Positions 49,484 through 58,565 of a stretch of DNA of 64,000 nucleotides are shown piece after piece (the stretch's first letter is position 1; every line of letters starts with the position of its first letter). The notes below the pieces were generated by a model. That model was not told the DNA's origin, did no database searches, and saw only the letters and a program-made list of their open reading frames with translations. The stretch lies in NCBI RefSeq assembly GCF_014648415.1, contig NZ_BMRB01000002.1:1447260-1511259 (forward strand). Reading direction: 5' to 3'. A program made the translations under genes and the position numbers. The DNA is from Actinokineospora fastidiosa. Lineage in GTDB: Bacteria > Actinomycetota > Actinomycetes > Mycobacteriales > Pseudonocardiaceae.

Positions 49484-50935
49484 GTGACGACGACCGAACT
49501 GCGGGCGGGCCCGCGCCAGTGGCTGGGCCTGGCCGTGCTCGCCCTGCCGACCCTGCTGCTCGCCCTGGACATCACCGTGCTGCACCTCGCCGTGCCGCAC
49601 CTGAGCGCCGACCTGCGCCCGTCCGGGTCGCAGCTGCTGTGGATCGTGGACATCTACGGCTTCATGATCGCCGGGTTCCTGGTCACCATGGGGACCCTCG
49701 GCGACCGCGTGGGCCGACGGCGGCTGCTGCTGATCGGGGCGGCGGCCTTCGGCGTCGCGTCGGTGCTCGCGGCCTACGCGACCAGCCCCGAGCTGCTGAT
49801 CGCCGCCCGCACGGCGCTGGGTGTCGCGGGCGCGACGCTCATGCCCTCGACGCTGGCGCTGATCAGCAACATGTTCCGCGACCCCGGCCAGCGCGGGGTG
49901 GCGATCGGCATCTGGGCGACCATGTTCTCCGTCGGCGTGGCTATCGGCCCGATCGTCGGCGGCGCGCTGCTCGCGGCGTTCTGGTGGGGCTCGGTGTTCC
50001 TGCTCGGCGTGCCGATCATGCTCCTGCTGCTGGTCGCGGGCCCGGTGCTGCTGCCGGAGTTCCGCGACCGCGCCGCGGGCAGGCCGGACCTGGCCAGCGT
50101 GGCGCTGTCCCTGGCCGCGATGCTGCCGATCACCTTCGGCATCAAGGAGCTGGCCGACCCGGTGGTCGCCGTCCCGGCGATCGTGGTCGGGCTCGTCATG
50201 GGGGCGCTGTTCGTGCGCAGGCAGCGCCGCCTGGCCGACCCGCTGCTGGACCTGGGCCTGTTCGGCGCCCGGGCGGTGCGGGCCGCGCTGGTGATCCTGC
50301 TCGTGGCCACCGCGACCATCAGCGGCGCCTACCTGTTCATCACGCAGTACCTGCAACTGGTGGTCGGCCTCTCGCCGCTGATGGCGGGCCTGTGGCTGCT
50401 GCCCGCGGCGACGGTCCTGGTCATGGCGTCCATGGCCGCGCCGCTGCTGGCCCGGCGGTTCGGGGCGGGCCGGGTCGTGGCCGTCGCGCTCGTGGTGTCC
50501 TCGGCCGGGTTCGTGGTGCTGACCGCCGCAGACGGGCTCACGACGGTGGTCGTCGGGTTCGTGGTGGCCTACTCGGGCATCGGCCCGGTGTTCGCGCTGG
50601 GCACCGACCTGGTCGTGGGCTCGGCGGACCCGGCCAAGGCGGGCGCGGCGTCCGCGCTGAGCGAGACCAGCACCGAGCTGGGGGTGTCGATCGGCATCGC
50701 GACCCTGGGCAGCATCGGCACCGCCGTCTACCGCGCCGGGTCGGGCGGCTCCGACACCCTGGCGGAGGCGGTCGCCGCCGCCGAGGCGCTGCCCGCGGCC
50801 GAGGGCGACGCGCTCCTGCGGATGGCGGGCGAGGCGTTCACCGCGGGTCTGGTCACGATCGCGTGGGTGTCGGCCGCCCTGCTCGCGGCCGTCGCGGCCG
50901 TGGCGCTGGTCGCGCTACGGGACCGGGTCGGCTGA
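49484..50935 (+). CDS. MFS exporter, DHA2 (14-TM) type
   Basis: Major facilitator of 483 residues with the EmrB/QacA-type start (ALDITVLHLAVPHLSADL), motif A MGTLGDRVGRRRLLLIG, and motif C-like IGPIVGGALLAA; 14 transmembrane helices fit the length. It is probably a drug or metabolite efflux pump. GTG 49484 is chosen for the start because the frame upstream is short and leaderless-like. Divergent from the AfsR-type gene. The 3' end overlaps the AI-2E permease gene (convergent) by 21 bp. Confidence 0.93.
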   Translation: MTTTELRAGPRQWLGLAVLALPTLLLALDITVLHLAVPHLSADLRPSGSQLLWIVDIYGFMIAGFLVTMGTLGDRVGRRRLLLIGAAAFGVASVLAAYATSPELLIAARTALGVAGATLMPSTLALISNMFRDPGQRGVAIGIWATMFSVGVAIGPIVGGALLAAFWWGSVFLLGVPIMLLLLVAGPVLLPEFRDRAAGRPDLASVALSLAAMLPITFGIKELADPVVAVPAIVVGLVMGALFVRRQRRLADPLLDLGLFGARAVRAALVILLVATATISGAYLFITQYLQLVVGLSPLMAGLWLLPAATVLVMASMAAPLLARRFGAGRVVAVALVVSSAGFVVLTAADGLTTVVVGFVVAYSGIGPVFALGTDLVVGSADPAKAGAASALSETSTELGVSIGIATLGSIGTAVYRAGSGGSDTLAEAVAAAEALPAAEGDALLRMAGEAFTAGLVTIAWVSAALLAAVAAVALVALRDRVG

Positions 50936-52069
50936 CGGTCCGGGCTCGGCAGGCGGTCCGGGCTTGGCCGAGGGTCCCGGCTCGGCAGGCGGTCCCGGCT
51001 CGGCGCTGCGGTCGTCGATCTGCTCGCCGATGTACCGCAGCACCACCGCGAGCGCGGCCGCGACCGGGACGGCGAGGAACGCGCCCGCGATGCCGAACAC
51101 GCTCCCGCCCACGGTGACCGCGAGCAGGACGACGGCGGCGTGCAGCCGCAGGCTCCGCGACTGCAGGATCGGCTGCAGCACGTTGCCCTCCAGCTGCTGC
51201 ACGCCGATCACGATGCCCAGCGCGATGAGCGCGGCCGTGAGCCCGTTGCTGACCAGCGCGACCAGCACGGCCAGCGCCCCGGCGACGAACGCCCCGACGA
51301 TCGGGACGAAGCCGCCGAGGAAGGTGAGCGCGGCCAGCGGGACGGCCAGCGGGACGCCGAGGATCACCAGCCCGAGCCCGATGAAGACCGCGTCGATGAG
51401 GCTGACCACGGCCTGCGTGCGGATGAAGCTGCCCAGGGTCTCCCAGATCCGGTCGAGCACCGCGGCGAGGTGGCCGCCAGCGCGCTCGCCGACGACGCCG
51501 CGCAGCCACGGGATGAACCGCGGCCCGTCCTTGACGAACAGGAACGCCAGGATGATCGCCAGCACCCCGGTGACGACGCCGGACGTCACCGTCCCGACGC
51601 CGGTGATCAGGCTGTTGGCGATGGAGCCGAAGCTCGACTGGAGCTGCTGCACCCCCTGCTGGATCATGCGGTCCAGCTCGCTGTCGGCGAGGTTGAGCGG
51701 CGGCCCGGCCATCCAGTCGCGCAGGTTCTGGATCGCCTGGCCCGCGCTCTCGGCGATCTGCGGTACGCCGGAGGCGATGGTGATCGCGATCAGCGTGATG
51801 AACCCGCCGAGGACGGCCAGGCCCGCGAGCAGGACGATCGAGGCGGCCAGGCCCGGGTTCACGCCCCTGGCCCGCAGCCACCGCACCGGCGGCCACAGGA
51901 CGGTGGCGATGACCAGGGCGAGCAGCACCGGGAAGACCGCCACCCACAGCCGGGCGACGAGCATCCAGACGAGGATCGCGCCCGCGGCGATGAGGACCAG
52001 CCGCAGGCTCCACCGGGCCATCCAGGCGACACCGTGGCCGATGACGCGCGCGCGGTCGGGGTCGGTCAT
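50915..52069 (-). CDS. AI-2E family permease
   Basis: Membrane protein of 384 residues in the TqsA/PerM (AI-2E transporter) family: helices throughout, QQLEGNVLQPILQSRSLRLHA (partly conserved as LEGNVLQP), and GGFVPIVGAFVAGALA. The C-terminal tail is a short repeat of PGPPAEPGPSA, encoded by tandem 15-24 bp repeats at about 50930-51005. Family transport substrates are poorly defined. Convergent with the MFS gene. Confidence 0.93.
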   Translation of the reverse strand: MTDPDRARVIGHGVAWMARWSLRLVLIAAGAILVWMLVARLWVAVFPVLLALVIATVLWPPVRWLRARGVNPGLAASIVLLAGLAVLGGFITLIAITIASGVPQIAESAGQAIQNLRDWMAGPPLNLADSELDRMIQQGVQQLQSSFGSIANSLITGVGTVTSGVVTGVLAIILAFLFVKDGPRFIPWLRGVVGERAGGHLAAVLDRIWETLGSFIRTQAVVSLIDAVFIGLGLVILGVPLAVPLAALTFLGGFVPIVGAFVAGALAVLVALVSNGLTAALIALGIVIGVQQLEGNVLQPILQSRSLRLHAAVVLLAVTVGGSVFGIAGAFLAVPVAAALAVVLRYIGEQIDDRSAEPGPPAEPGPSAKPGPPAEPGPSADPVP

Positions 52070-52143
52070 GGACCAGCACCTCCTCGGGAGATCATGCTGC
52101 CAGAGCCGGGCCGATCACGCCGATCGCCACTGTGGACGGTGCG

Positions 52144-54387
52144 TCAGCGCCTGCTCGTCACCCAGACGGCCAGCTGCGCGCGGTTGGCCAGGTTCAGCTT
52201 CGTCAGGATGTGCCCGACGTGGGTCTCCGCGGTCCGCCTGGCGATCGACAGCCGCTCGGCGATCTCGCGGTTCGTCAAGCCCTCGGCGACCAGCTCGGCG
52301 ATCTCCTGCTCCCGCCGGGTCAGGCCGACGATCTCCGGGGGCGGGCGGTGCTTGCCCAGCGCGTAGTCCACGGCGGCGGCGACGGACATCGCCCGGCCCC
52401 GGGAGTACGTGCGGTCGTAGGCCGTGGCGCCCAGCGCCTCCTTGGTCAGCGCCTCGTGCCGGTCGAGGCGCGCGACCCAGATCGGGAACGAGCGGGCCTG
52501 CAGGTCGATGGACGCCCAGATCACGTCCGCCGCGCCGAACAGGGTCACCGCGCGGTCGAACATCCGGCCGCGGGCCGCGGTCCAGGCGAGCATGTGGATC
52601 GAGGCGGCCACGATGAACCACGCCTCGGTGGTCGAGCCGTGGCGCACGGCGAGCCTGCCGTACCGCTCCGCCTCGGCGAGGTCGTCCGCCTCCAGGTGGA
52701 TGTAGCCCAGGGCGCACATCGCCCAGCTGCGGAAGTAGATCTCCCCGGCGTCCTCGCTCATCGCCACGCACTCGTCCAGCAGCGCGCGGGCGGCGGCGTA
52801 GTCGCCGTTGTAGCCGTGGGCGAAGCCGCCGAAGCACAGGGCGTTGATGAGGCCCTCGGGGAAGCCCGCCGCCCGGTATCCCACGAGCGCCTGTTCCAGC
52901 AGGGGGATCGCCTGGGCGGTGTGGTCGGCCAGGAACATCCCCATGCCCGCGCTGAACGCCACGTCCGCGCTCAGCTCGTCGTCGGCTGCGGCCGTCGCCA
53001 GCTCCGCCGCCCGGAACAGGCCCTTCGCGGCGAGTTCGGCGTCGCCGCGCAGCGCGGCGAGGAAGCCCTCGATCCAGACGGCCACGCGGTACTCGCGGGA
53101 GTCCTCGGTCAGCTGGGCCGCTGCCTGGCAGGCGTAGTGGCGGACCTCGTTCATGTGCCCGAAGACCGACCAGTACGGCCGGATGCGGTCCAGCATCCGC
53201 ACCGCCACCGCGGCCTCGCCGGGCGTGCGGACGCAGAACTCCAGCGCCACCCAGATGTTGGTCAGCTCGCGGGGCAGCCGGTCCAGCCAGGCCAGCTGCT
53301 CGGCGGTGAGCCAGCGATCGGCGAAGCACGCCGTCAGGTGGTCGTACCAGTCCCGGTGACGGCGGGCCACCCGGTCGGCGTCGGCGCCCAGCTTCTCGTG
53401 ACCGTACTGGCGCAGCGTCTCCAGCATCCGGTAGCGCAACAGACCCGAATGGTCTTCACGAATGAGGACTGACTTGTCCAGCAACCCGTCCACGAGATCG
53501 AGCACGTCCGCCCGGTCGACCCCGTCGCCGCCGCACACCGCCTCCGCGGCCTCCAGGTCGAAGGAGCCGCTGAACACCGACGCCCTGCGCCAGACCAGCC
53601 GTTCGGGCTCGGTGCAGAGGTCGTGGCTCCAGTCGATGGTGGCCCGCAGGGACCGCTGCCGCTGCGGGCCCGCGTCGCGGCTGAGGATGCGCAGGTCGAG
53701 CCGGGCGACGATCTGCGCGGGGGTCAGCGCGCGGACGCGGGCGGCGGCCAGCTCGATGGCCAGCGGCACGCCCTCCAGCCGCCGGACCAGGGCGACGACG
53801 TCGGCGCGGTTGTCGTCGGTGACCTCGAAGTCGGGCGCGACGGCCCGGGCGCGGTCGGCGAACAGCCGCACGGACTCGTTCTCGTCAGCGCCGTCGACGT
53901 CCTCGGGGACCGACAGCGGCGGGACGGACAGGACGTGTTCGCCTTCCGCGCCGAGCGACTGCCTGCTCGTGGCCAGGACGCCGACCCGGGGGCAGCCCGC
54001 CAGCACCGCGACCGCCAGCTCGGCGCACGCGTCCAACACGTGCTCGCAGTTGTCCAGCAGCAGCAGGACCTCGCGGTCGGCAAGGTGGTCGACGACCAGC
54101 GACAACCCGGGCCTGCCCGACAGCGCGCGCAGCCCGAGCGCGCCCGCGACCGCGCCCGCCACCAGGGCCGGATCGCGCAGGTCGGCCAGCTCGACGAACA
54201 CCGTGCCGTCGGCGTACCGGGCCGACCGCGCGACCCGCAGCGCCAGCCGGGTCTTGCCCACTCCCCCGGGTCCGGTCAGCGTCACCAGCCTGCCCCTGTT
54301 GAGCAGCCGCCTGGCCTGCGCGATCTCCCGCGCCCGGCCGACGTAGCTGGTGCGCTCCGCCTTCACCCCGCCGCCTGCCGTCGCCAC
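52144..54387 (-). CDS. NB-ARC/LuxR large ATPase regulator
   Basis: Regulator of 747 residues: P-loop ATPase (LTGPGGVGKTRLALRVA near 40; VLLLLDNCEHVLDACA; LATSRQSLG), a helical repeat region (about 300-660) and a C-terminal LuxR helix-turn-helix (LTRREQEIAELVAEGLTNREIAERLSI, here quoted in part as GLTNREIAERLS). This is the pattern of LAL/MalT-type regulators without a sensor domain. GTG 54387 is preceded by GGAGGTG. It is the third gene of a unit with the methyltransferase and TetR genes (30-bp gap). Confidence 0.93.
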   Translation of the reverse strand: MATAGGGVKAERTSYVGRAREIAQARRLLNRGRLVTLTGPGGVGKTRLALRVARSARYADGTVFVELADLRDPALVAGAVAGALGLRALSGRPGLSLVVDHLADREVLLLLDNCEHVLDACAELAVAVLAGCPRVGVLATSRQSLGAEGEHVLSVPPLSVPEDVDGADENESVRLFADRARAVAPDFEVTDDNRADVVALVRRLEGVPLAIELAAARVRALTPAQIVARLDLRILSRDAGPQRQRSLRATIDWSHDLCTEPERLVWRRASVFSGSFDLEAAEAVCGGDGVDRADVLDLVDGLLDKSVLIREDHSGLLRYRMLETLRQYGHEKLGADADRVARRHRDWYDHLTACFADRWLTAEQLAWLDRLPRELTNIWVALEFCVRTPGEAAVAVRMLDRIRPYWSVFGHMNEVRHYACQAAAQLTEDSREYRVAVWIEGFLAALRGDAELAAKGLFRAAELATAAADDELSADVAFSAGMGMFLADHTAQAIPLLEQALVGYRAAGFPEGLINALCFGGFAHGYNGDYAAARALLDECVAMSEDAGEIYFRSWAMCALGYIHLEADDLAEAERYGRLAVRHGSTTEAWFIVAASIHMLAWTAARGRMFDRAVTLFGAADVIWASIDLQARSFPIWVARLDRHEALTKEALGATAYDRTYSRGRAMSVAAAVDYALGKHRPPPEIVGLTRREQEIAELVAEGLTNREIAERLSIARRTAETHVGHILTKLNLANRAQLAVWVTSRR

Positions 54388-54417
54388 GCCGGGCCCACCT
54401 CCCTGTCGGCGAAGGTA

Positions 54418-55017
54418 TCAGGCGATCCCGTGCAGTATCGCGGTGACGACCGCGTCCGGGGACACCTCGGACGCGGCGGCGTGCGGGAACATAGTGGACA
54501 GAACCACCTCGTGGCAGAGGCCGACCAGCAGCGCGGCCGCGGCGTCCACTGTGGCGGGTCCGGGCAGCCTGCCCAGCTCGCGCTCGGCGCGCAGGTAGGC
54601 CACGAGCCTGCTCCGCCAGTCCCCGTCCTGGTCGCCGAGTCCGGCGAAGCGGGCGAGGACGGCGGGCGTGCCGATCAGGCCGGTGAACGCGGGCAGGATC
54701 GCCCGGTGCAGCGCGAGGCCGTGGTCCAGGTGCGCGCGCAGGTTCTCCTCGACGGTGCCCGTACCCGGCTCCGGCAGCGCGGGCAGGTTCCGCTCGACGC
54801 TGTCGACGTGCGCGCGCAGGGCGGCGGCGAGGAGTTCCTCCTTGTCGGCGAAATGGTTGTAGAGGACACCATCGGCGACGCCCGCCTCCCGGGCGATCGC
54901 CCGGACGGTGAGCCCGGCCGCGCCCTGGGCGGCGATCATCCGCTCGGCCGTGGCGATCAGGTGCTCGCGCAGACTCCGCTCGTCGTGGCGCAGGACCGCG
55001 GCTTTTCTGGGTGCCAT
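54418..55017 (-). CDS. TetR-family regulator
   Basis: TetR protein of 199 residues with an N-terminal helix-turn-helix (LTVRAIAREAGVADGVLYNHF and DKEELLAAAL, residues about 35-65) and a helical ligand-binding C-terminus. It lies between the methyltransferase gene (27-bp gap) and the LuxR-ATPase gene. Two operator-like boxes lie before the methyltransferase gene, so it likely represses its own operon. Confidence 0.92.
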   Translation of the reverse strand: MAPRKAAVLRHDERSLREHLIATAERMIAAQGAAGLTVRAIAREAGVADGVLYNHFADKEELLAAALRAHVDSVERNLPALPEPGTGTVEENLRAHLDHGLALHRAILPAFTGLIGTPAVLARFAGLGDQDGDWRSRLVAYLRAERELGRLPGPATVDAAAALLVGLCHEVVLSTMFPHAAASEVSPDAVVTAILHGIA

Positions 55018-55044
55018 CGGCTCCGATGCTATCGGGTCGCGGGG

Positions 55045-55851
55045 CTATCGGGTCGCCGTGACCAGCCATGCGGTTCCGCGCATGCGGACGCCCTCCGACG
55101 TGGCGTGCCGCGACAACGCCTCCGCGAGCGCCACGCGGGCGCGGGCCGCCGCGTCCGGTGTCGCCTGGTCCATGTGGTGCTTGACCGGCCCCCACGCGCC
55201 CATGAACGCCGCCGCGTCGGCCACGTCGACGCCCCACACCTGGTCGGCCTCGACGTGCTCGCAGGCGATGTCGGCGAAGCCCGCGGCGCCGAGGACGGCG
55301 CGGACGCGCTCGGGGTCGGCGAGCGAGGTGGGACCGGCGCCGTCGGCGCCGGTCGGGAACGGCAGGTGCGGGACGAGCGCGCCCAGCACCGCGCCGAGGT
55401 CGGTGCCGCCGAGCGCGGTCATGCAGAGGAACGCCAGCCTCCCCCCGGGCGCGAGCGCGCGCCGGACGTTGGCGAACGCGGCCACCGGGTCCGCGTAGAA
55501 CATCACGCCGAACCGGCTGAGCGCGAGATCGAAGGCGCCGGTCTCGAAGGGGTGGACCTGCACATCCCCCTGAATGAACCGCACGTCGGTCGCACCCTCG
55601 CGCGCCCGCGCCAGCATCGGTTCCGAGAGGTCTATTCCGACCGTGTGCGCGGCTTTCCCCGCCGCCAGCCGGGTGAGCTGCCCGTTTCCGCAGCCCAGGT
55701 CGAGCACCCGGTCGCCTTCCCCGACCCGGTCGAGCAGGTAATGGTTGAAACCGCTGTTCACCGCGTCGTAGCGGTCGGCGTGTTCGGCCCAATGCCTGCC
55801 CTCGTACCCGTTCCACGCCGCCGCCTGCGCGGTGTTGACCACCTCGGGCAT
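55045..55851 (-). CDS. Class I SAM-dependent methyltransferase
   Basis: Methyltransferase of 268 residues: RVLDLGCGNGQLTRLAA (SAM site), VGIDLSEPMLARAR and FDLALSRFGVMFYADPVAAF. It resembles UbiE/BioC-type and other small-molecule methyltransferases. First gene of a unit with TetR and LuxR regulators, so it may detoxify or modify the compound sensed by TetR. Substrate unknown. Confidence 0.93.
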   Translation of the reverse strand: MPEVVNTAQAAAWNGYEGRHWAEHADRYDAVNSGFNHYLLDRVGEGDRVLDLGCGNGQLTRLAAGKAAHTVGIDLSEPMLARAREGATDVRFIQGDVQVHPFETGAFDLALSRFGVMFYADPVAAFANVRRALAPGGRLAFLCMTALGGTDLGAVLGALVPHLPFPTGADGAGPTSLADPERVRAVLGAAGFADIACEHVEADQVWGVDVADAAAFMGAWGPVKHHMDQATPDAAARARVALAEALSRHATSEGVRMRGTAWLVTATR

Positions 55852-55864
55852 CCCGTCCTCCTCG

Positions 55865-55892
55865 TGAACGCACGTTCATGAACTTGCGTTCA
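55865..55892. promoter_or_regulatory. Two contiguous TetR-type operator boxes
   Basis: Two 14-bp boxes of form TGAAC-N4-GTTCA lie end to end (TGAACGCACGTTCA and TGAACTTGCGTTCA), 14 bp upstream of the methyltransferase start. Their arms are perfect, and such half-sites are typical for TetR proteins (two dimers on adjacent sites). The TetR gene of this operon is the obvious binding partner. They differ from the SOS box, which needs TCGAAC. Confidence 0.7.
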
Positions 55893-56142
55893 TACTGCTC
55901 CGAACTGCCGGTGATCGTCAAGCCCTCCCCCGCCGGGGTGACAACCTCCGGCCCGCCGTTCATCACCGGCCTTATATAACGGGAATTATGAAATCGGTCG
56001 GTTGTTTCCCGGACGAACGGCTTTCGGCAGCGCTCCCCGTCACCGCCGGACAGTCCGGCCGTAATGTTTTCCGCCGCCCTTGATTCGGCCGTAAAACAGC
56101 CGTTAATTTCGCTGGCATCCGTTCTTTGAAAGGAGAACAGGG

Positions 56143-57261
56143 GTGCGAACAAGAATCTGGCGATCACGCAAGGGCGCCGTGGTCGCGGCGGCGCTGGCGG
56201 TGCTGGTCCCGATCGCCGTGTCGGGGGCGTTCAGCGCCCAGGCCGACGAGGTCGCCGTCCAGACGCCCACGGCGTCGCCCGCGATGTCGGCGGGCGACTT
56301 CCCGCTCACCCCGGTCGGCACGCGGAAGATCGCCGAGCGGAAGCTGGCCAACGGCGTCACCGAGACCGTCACCCGGCTGGGCCCGTTCACCCTGAAGCCG
56401 CACGAGGACGGCCACGAGCACCCGCCGGGCACGCCGCCGGACCACCCGCACAGCGGTGACGTCGGCCCGATGCACGGCCCGCACGAGCCGCACCACGGCA
56501 CCCACACCCGCGCGCTGGCGCTGCTGCTTCCGCCGTGCCACAACTGCTACGTCATCGGCGTGCAGCCGGGAATGACCAATCTCGACGGTTCGGTGGCGAA
56601 CTACCACACCGGGACGATGCTGCACCACGCCGTGTTCTTCGACCGGTCCAAACACGACATCACCTGCCCCACCGGGTGGCCGGGCTTCGCCGGGCAGCGC
56701 ATCTTCGCCTCCGGCAACGAGCGCACCGGCGGCACGCTGCCCGAGGGCTTCGGCGTCAAGTACGGCTGGCTCCCGCTGACCTACGCGATGCTCGAGTTCA
56801 TGAACATGGACCAGGTGGAGCACAAGGTGTACTTCACCGTCACCTACCAGCACGTGCCCGCCAACACCGCGGGGATGCGCGAGGTGACCCCGGTCTGGCT
56901 GGACGCGGACAACTGCGGGATCTCCGAGCACCCGGTCCCCGAGGGCGAGTCGCACACCAAGTGGCAGTGGACGTCGTCCATCGAGGGCACCGTCGTCGGC
57001 GCGGGCGGGCACCTGCACGACGGCGGCGAGTCCATCACCCTGCGGAACCTGACCACGGGCGAGGACATCTGCGAGTCCCGCGCCGCCTATGAGCTGACAC
57101 CGGAGTACCAGGGCCACATCGAGCAGATGAGCCGCTGTCTCGAACCGGACCTCGGGCGCATTGACAAGGGCGACAACGTGGAGATCCACAGCGTCTACCA
57201 CACGCACTACGCCGACCCGCACGCGATGTCGATCATGATCGCGTTCGTCGCCGAGGACTGA
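56143..57261 (+). CDS. Secreted copper protein, PHM-like monooxygenase fold
   Basis: Exported protein of 372 residues: signal peptide (VVAAALAVLVPIAVSGAFSAQA core, cleavage after AQA), a His-rich linker (about 87-121), and paired copper-site patterns like those of peptidylglycine hydroxylating monooxygenase: HH at 161-162 (MLHHAVFF), HLH at 290-292 (GAGGHLHDGG), and HTHY plus Met residues at 353-365. The overall order fits copper type II ascorbate-dependent monooxygenases, but activity is inference. The GTG start follows AAAGGAG at good spacing. The PepSY membrane protein follows 65 bp later. The 290 bp before it are AT-richer and hold the promoter area. Confidence 0.75.
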   Translation: MRTRIWRSRKGAVVAAALAVLVPIAVSGAFSAQADEVAVQTPTASPAMSAGDFPLTPVGTRKIAERKLANGVTETVTRLGPFTLKPHEDGHEHPPGTPPDHPHSGDVGPMHGPHEPHHGTHTRALALLLPPCHNCYVIGVQPGMTNLDGSVANYHTGTMLHHAVFFDRSKHDITCPTGWPGFAGQRIFASGNERTGGTLPEGFGVKYGWLPLTYAMLEFMNMDQVEHKVYFTVTYQHVPANTAGMREVTPVWLDADNCGISEHPVPEGESHTKWQWTSSIEGTVVGAGGHLHDGGESITLRNLTTGEDICESRAAYELTPEYQGHIEQMSRCLEPDLGRIDKGDNVEIHSVYHTHYADPHAMSIMIAFVAED

Positions 57262-57326
57262 CCCGGCACACCACGCGCGGCCCGGCGGTCGGACCGCCGG
57301 GCCGCCGCGCGCCCGAGGAGTCGAGG

Positions 57327-58565
57327 ATGACCAACGGCTCGGCGACACCGGCGACGAGACCGGTCAGAACCCCGCGCAGGCGGCGGCCTCCGCCGAGGAC
57401 CCTCCTGCTGATGGCGGCCCGCCGGGTGCACTTCCTGGCCGGGATCGCGGTCGCCCCCTTCGTGTTCCTGCTGGCCGCCACCGGCCTCGGCCACACCGTC
57501 GCCCCACTGCTCGACGACCTGATCCACCCCACGGCCCTGTTCGTCGACGAGGTGGGCGCCCAGGCCCTGCCGGTGTCCGAGCAGGTGTCCGCCGCGCTGA
57601 TCGAGCACCGCGGCGCCCGGGTCACCTCGGTGACCGTGCCCGGTGATCCCGACCGCACCACCCGCGTCGCCCTGGACGTGCTGGGCGTCCCGCTCTCGGT
57701 GTACGTCGACCCGTACACCGCGGTCGTGCGCGGGACGCTGGAGTCGACGGGCACGCCGACGCGGGAGTGGTTGGCGGAGGCGCACCGGAGCCTGCACCTG
57801 GGCGAGCCGGGACGGCTGTACGCGGAGTTCGCGGTCAGCTGGCTGCCGATCATCGTGCTGTTCGGCGTCTTCCTGCGCGTGTCCCAGCGGCGGCGGTCGG
57901 GCGCCCGCGCCTGGCACGGCGCGCTCGGTCTCGCGCTGGCAGCCGCGCTGCTGCTCATCGGCTTCTCCGGTGTGCAGCGGACGGTCCTGGCGGGCGAGCG
58001 CGTGTCCGCGGTGCTGTCGACGGCTCCCCCGCGGCTGCACGCGCCCCCGGTGACGCCCGCTCCGGCGCGGGTCGGCGTGGACGACGTGGTGGCGCTGGCC
58101 CGCTCGGCCGGGTTGTCCGGGGCGCTGACGGTGGTGCCGCCGGAGCGCGGCGACCGGCCGTACGAGGTGGCCGAGTCCGGCGGTGGACCGTCCCAGGTGG
58201 ACAAAGTCGCGGTGGACCCGTACCTGGGCCGGGTGACGGCGGCGGTCGGCTGGGCCGACTACTCCGCGACGGCCAAGGCGCGGGCCGTCGCCACCGCGTT
58301 CCACCACGGGCTGTTGTTCGGCTGGGCCAACCGGCTGGTGCTCGCGGGCGTCGCCCTGGGCACGATCGCGCTCCTCGCGCTCGGCTACCGGATGTGGTGG
58401 GCGCGCCGCGAGGCCCCGCCGCCGGTCTGGCGCTATCTGTCCACGCGCGCGCGGACGCTGCTCATCGTGGGCACGGCGGGCGTGTGCTGGCTGCTCCCGG
58501 TGCTCGGCGCGTCGCTGGTCGCCTTCGCCGCGGTCGACCGGCTGGCCCGGCGCCGCTCACGGTGA
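57327..58565 (+). CDS. PepSY-associated membrane protein
   Basis: Membrane protein of 412 residues of the PepSY/iron-regulated type: four main transmembrane helices (about 35-55, 170-185, 200-220 and 345-365 plus a final one near 380), extracytoplasmic PepSY-like regions with SVYVDPYTAVVRG and KVAVDPYLGRVTA, and a HRSLHLGEPGR motif with helix-flanking His. Such proteins take part in metal reduction or heme/copper handling. Co-directional with the copper monooxygenase-like gene. Its end overlaps the convergent SDR gene by 9 bp. Confidence 0.85.
   Translation: MTNGSATPATRPVRTPRRRRPPPRTLLLMAARRVHFLAGIAVAPFVFLLAATGLGHTVAPLLDDLIHPTALFVDEVGAQALPVSEQVSAALIEHRGARVTSVTVPGDPDRTTRVALDVLGVPLSVYVDPYTAVVRGTLESTGTPTREWLAEAHRSLHLGEPGRLYAEFAVSWLPIIVLFGVFLRVSQRRRSGARAWHGALGLALAAALLLIGFSGVQRTVLAGERVSAVLSTAPPRLHAPPVTPAPARVGVDDVVALARSAGLSGALTVVPPERGDRPYEVAESGGGPSQVDKVAVDPYLGRVTAAVGWADYSATAKARAVATAFHHGLLFGWANRLVLAGVALGTIALLALGYRMWWARREAPPPVWRYLSTRARTLLIVGTAGVCWLLPVLGASLVAFAAVDRLARRRSR

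Noticed and set aside
46632-49487. 951-codon open frame on the plus strand
   Set aside because: Antisense to the AfsR-type regulator, which has full SARP, ATPase and TPR features.
55865-55892. LexA/SOS box upstream of the methyltransferase
   Set aside because: The arms are TGAAC/GTTCA without the CGAAC/GTTCG core, so they fit a TetR operator better.
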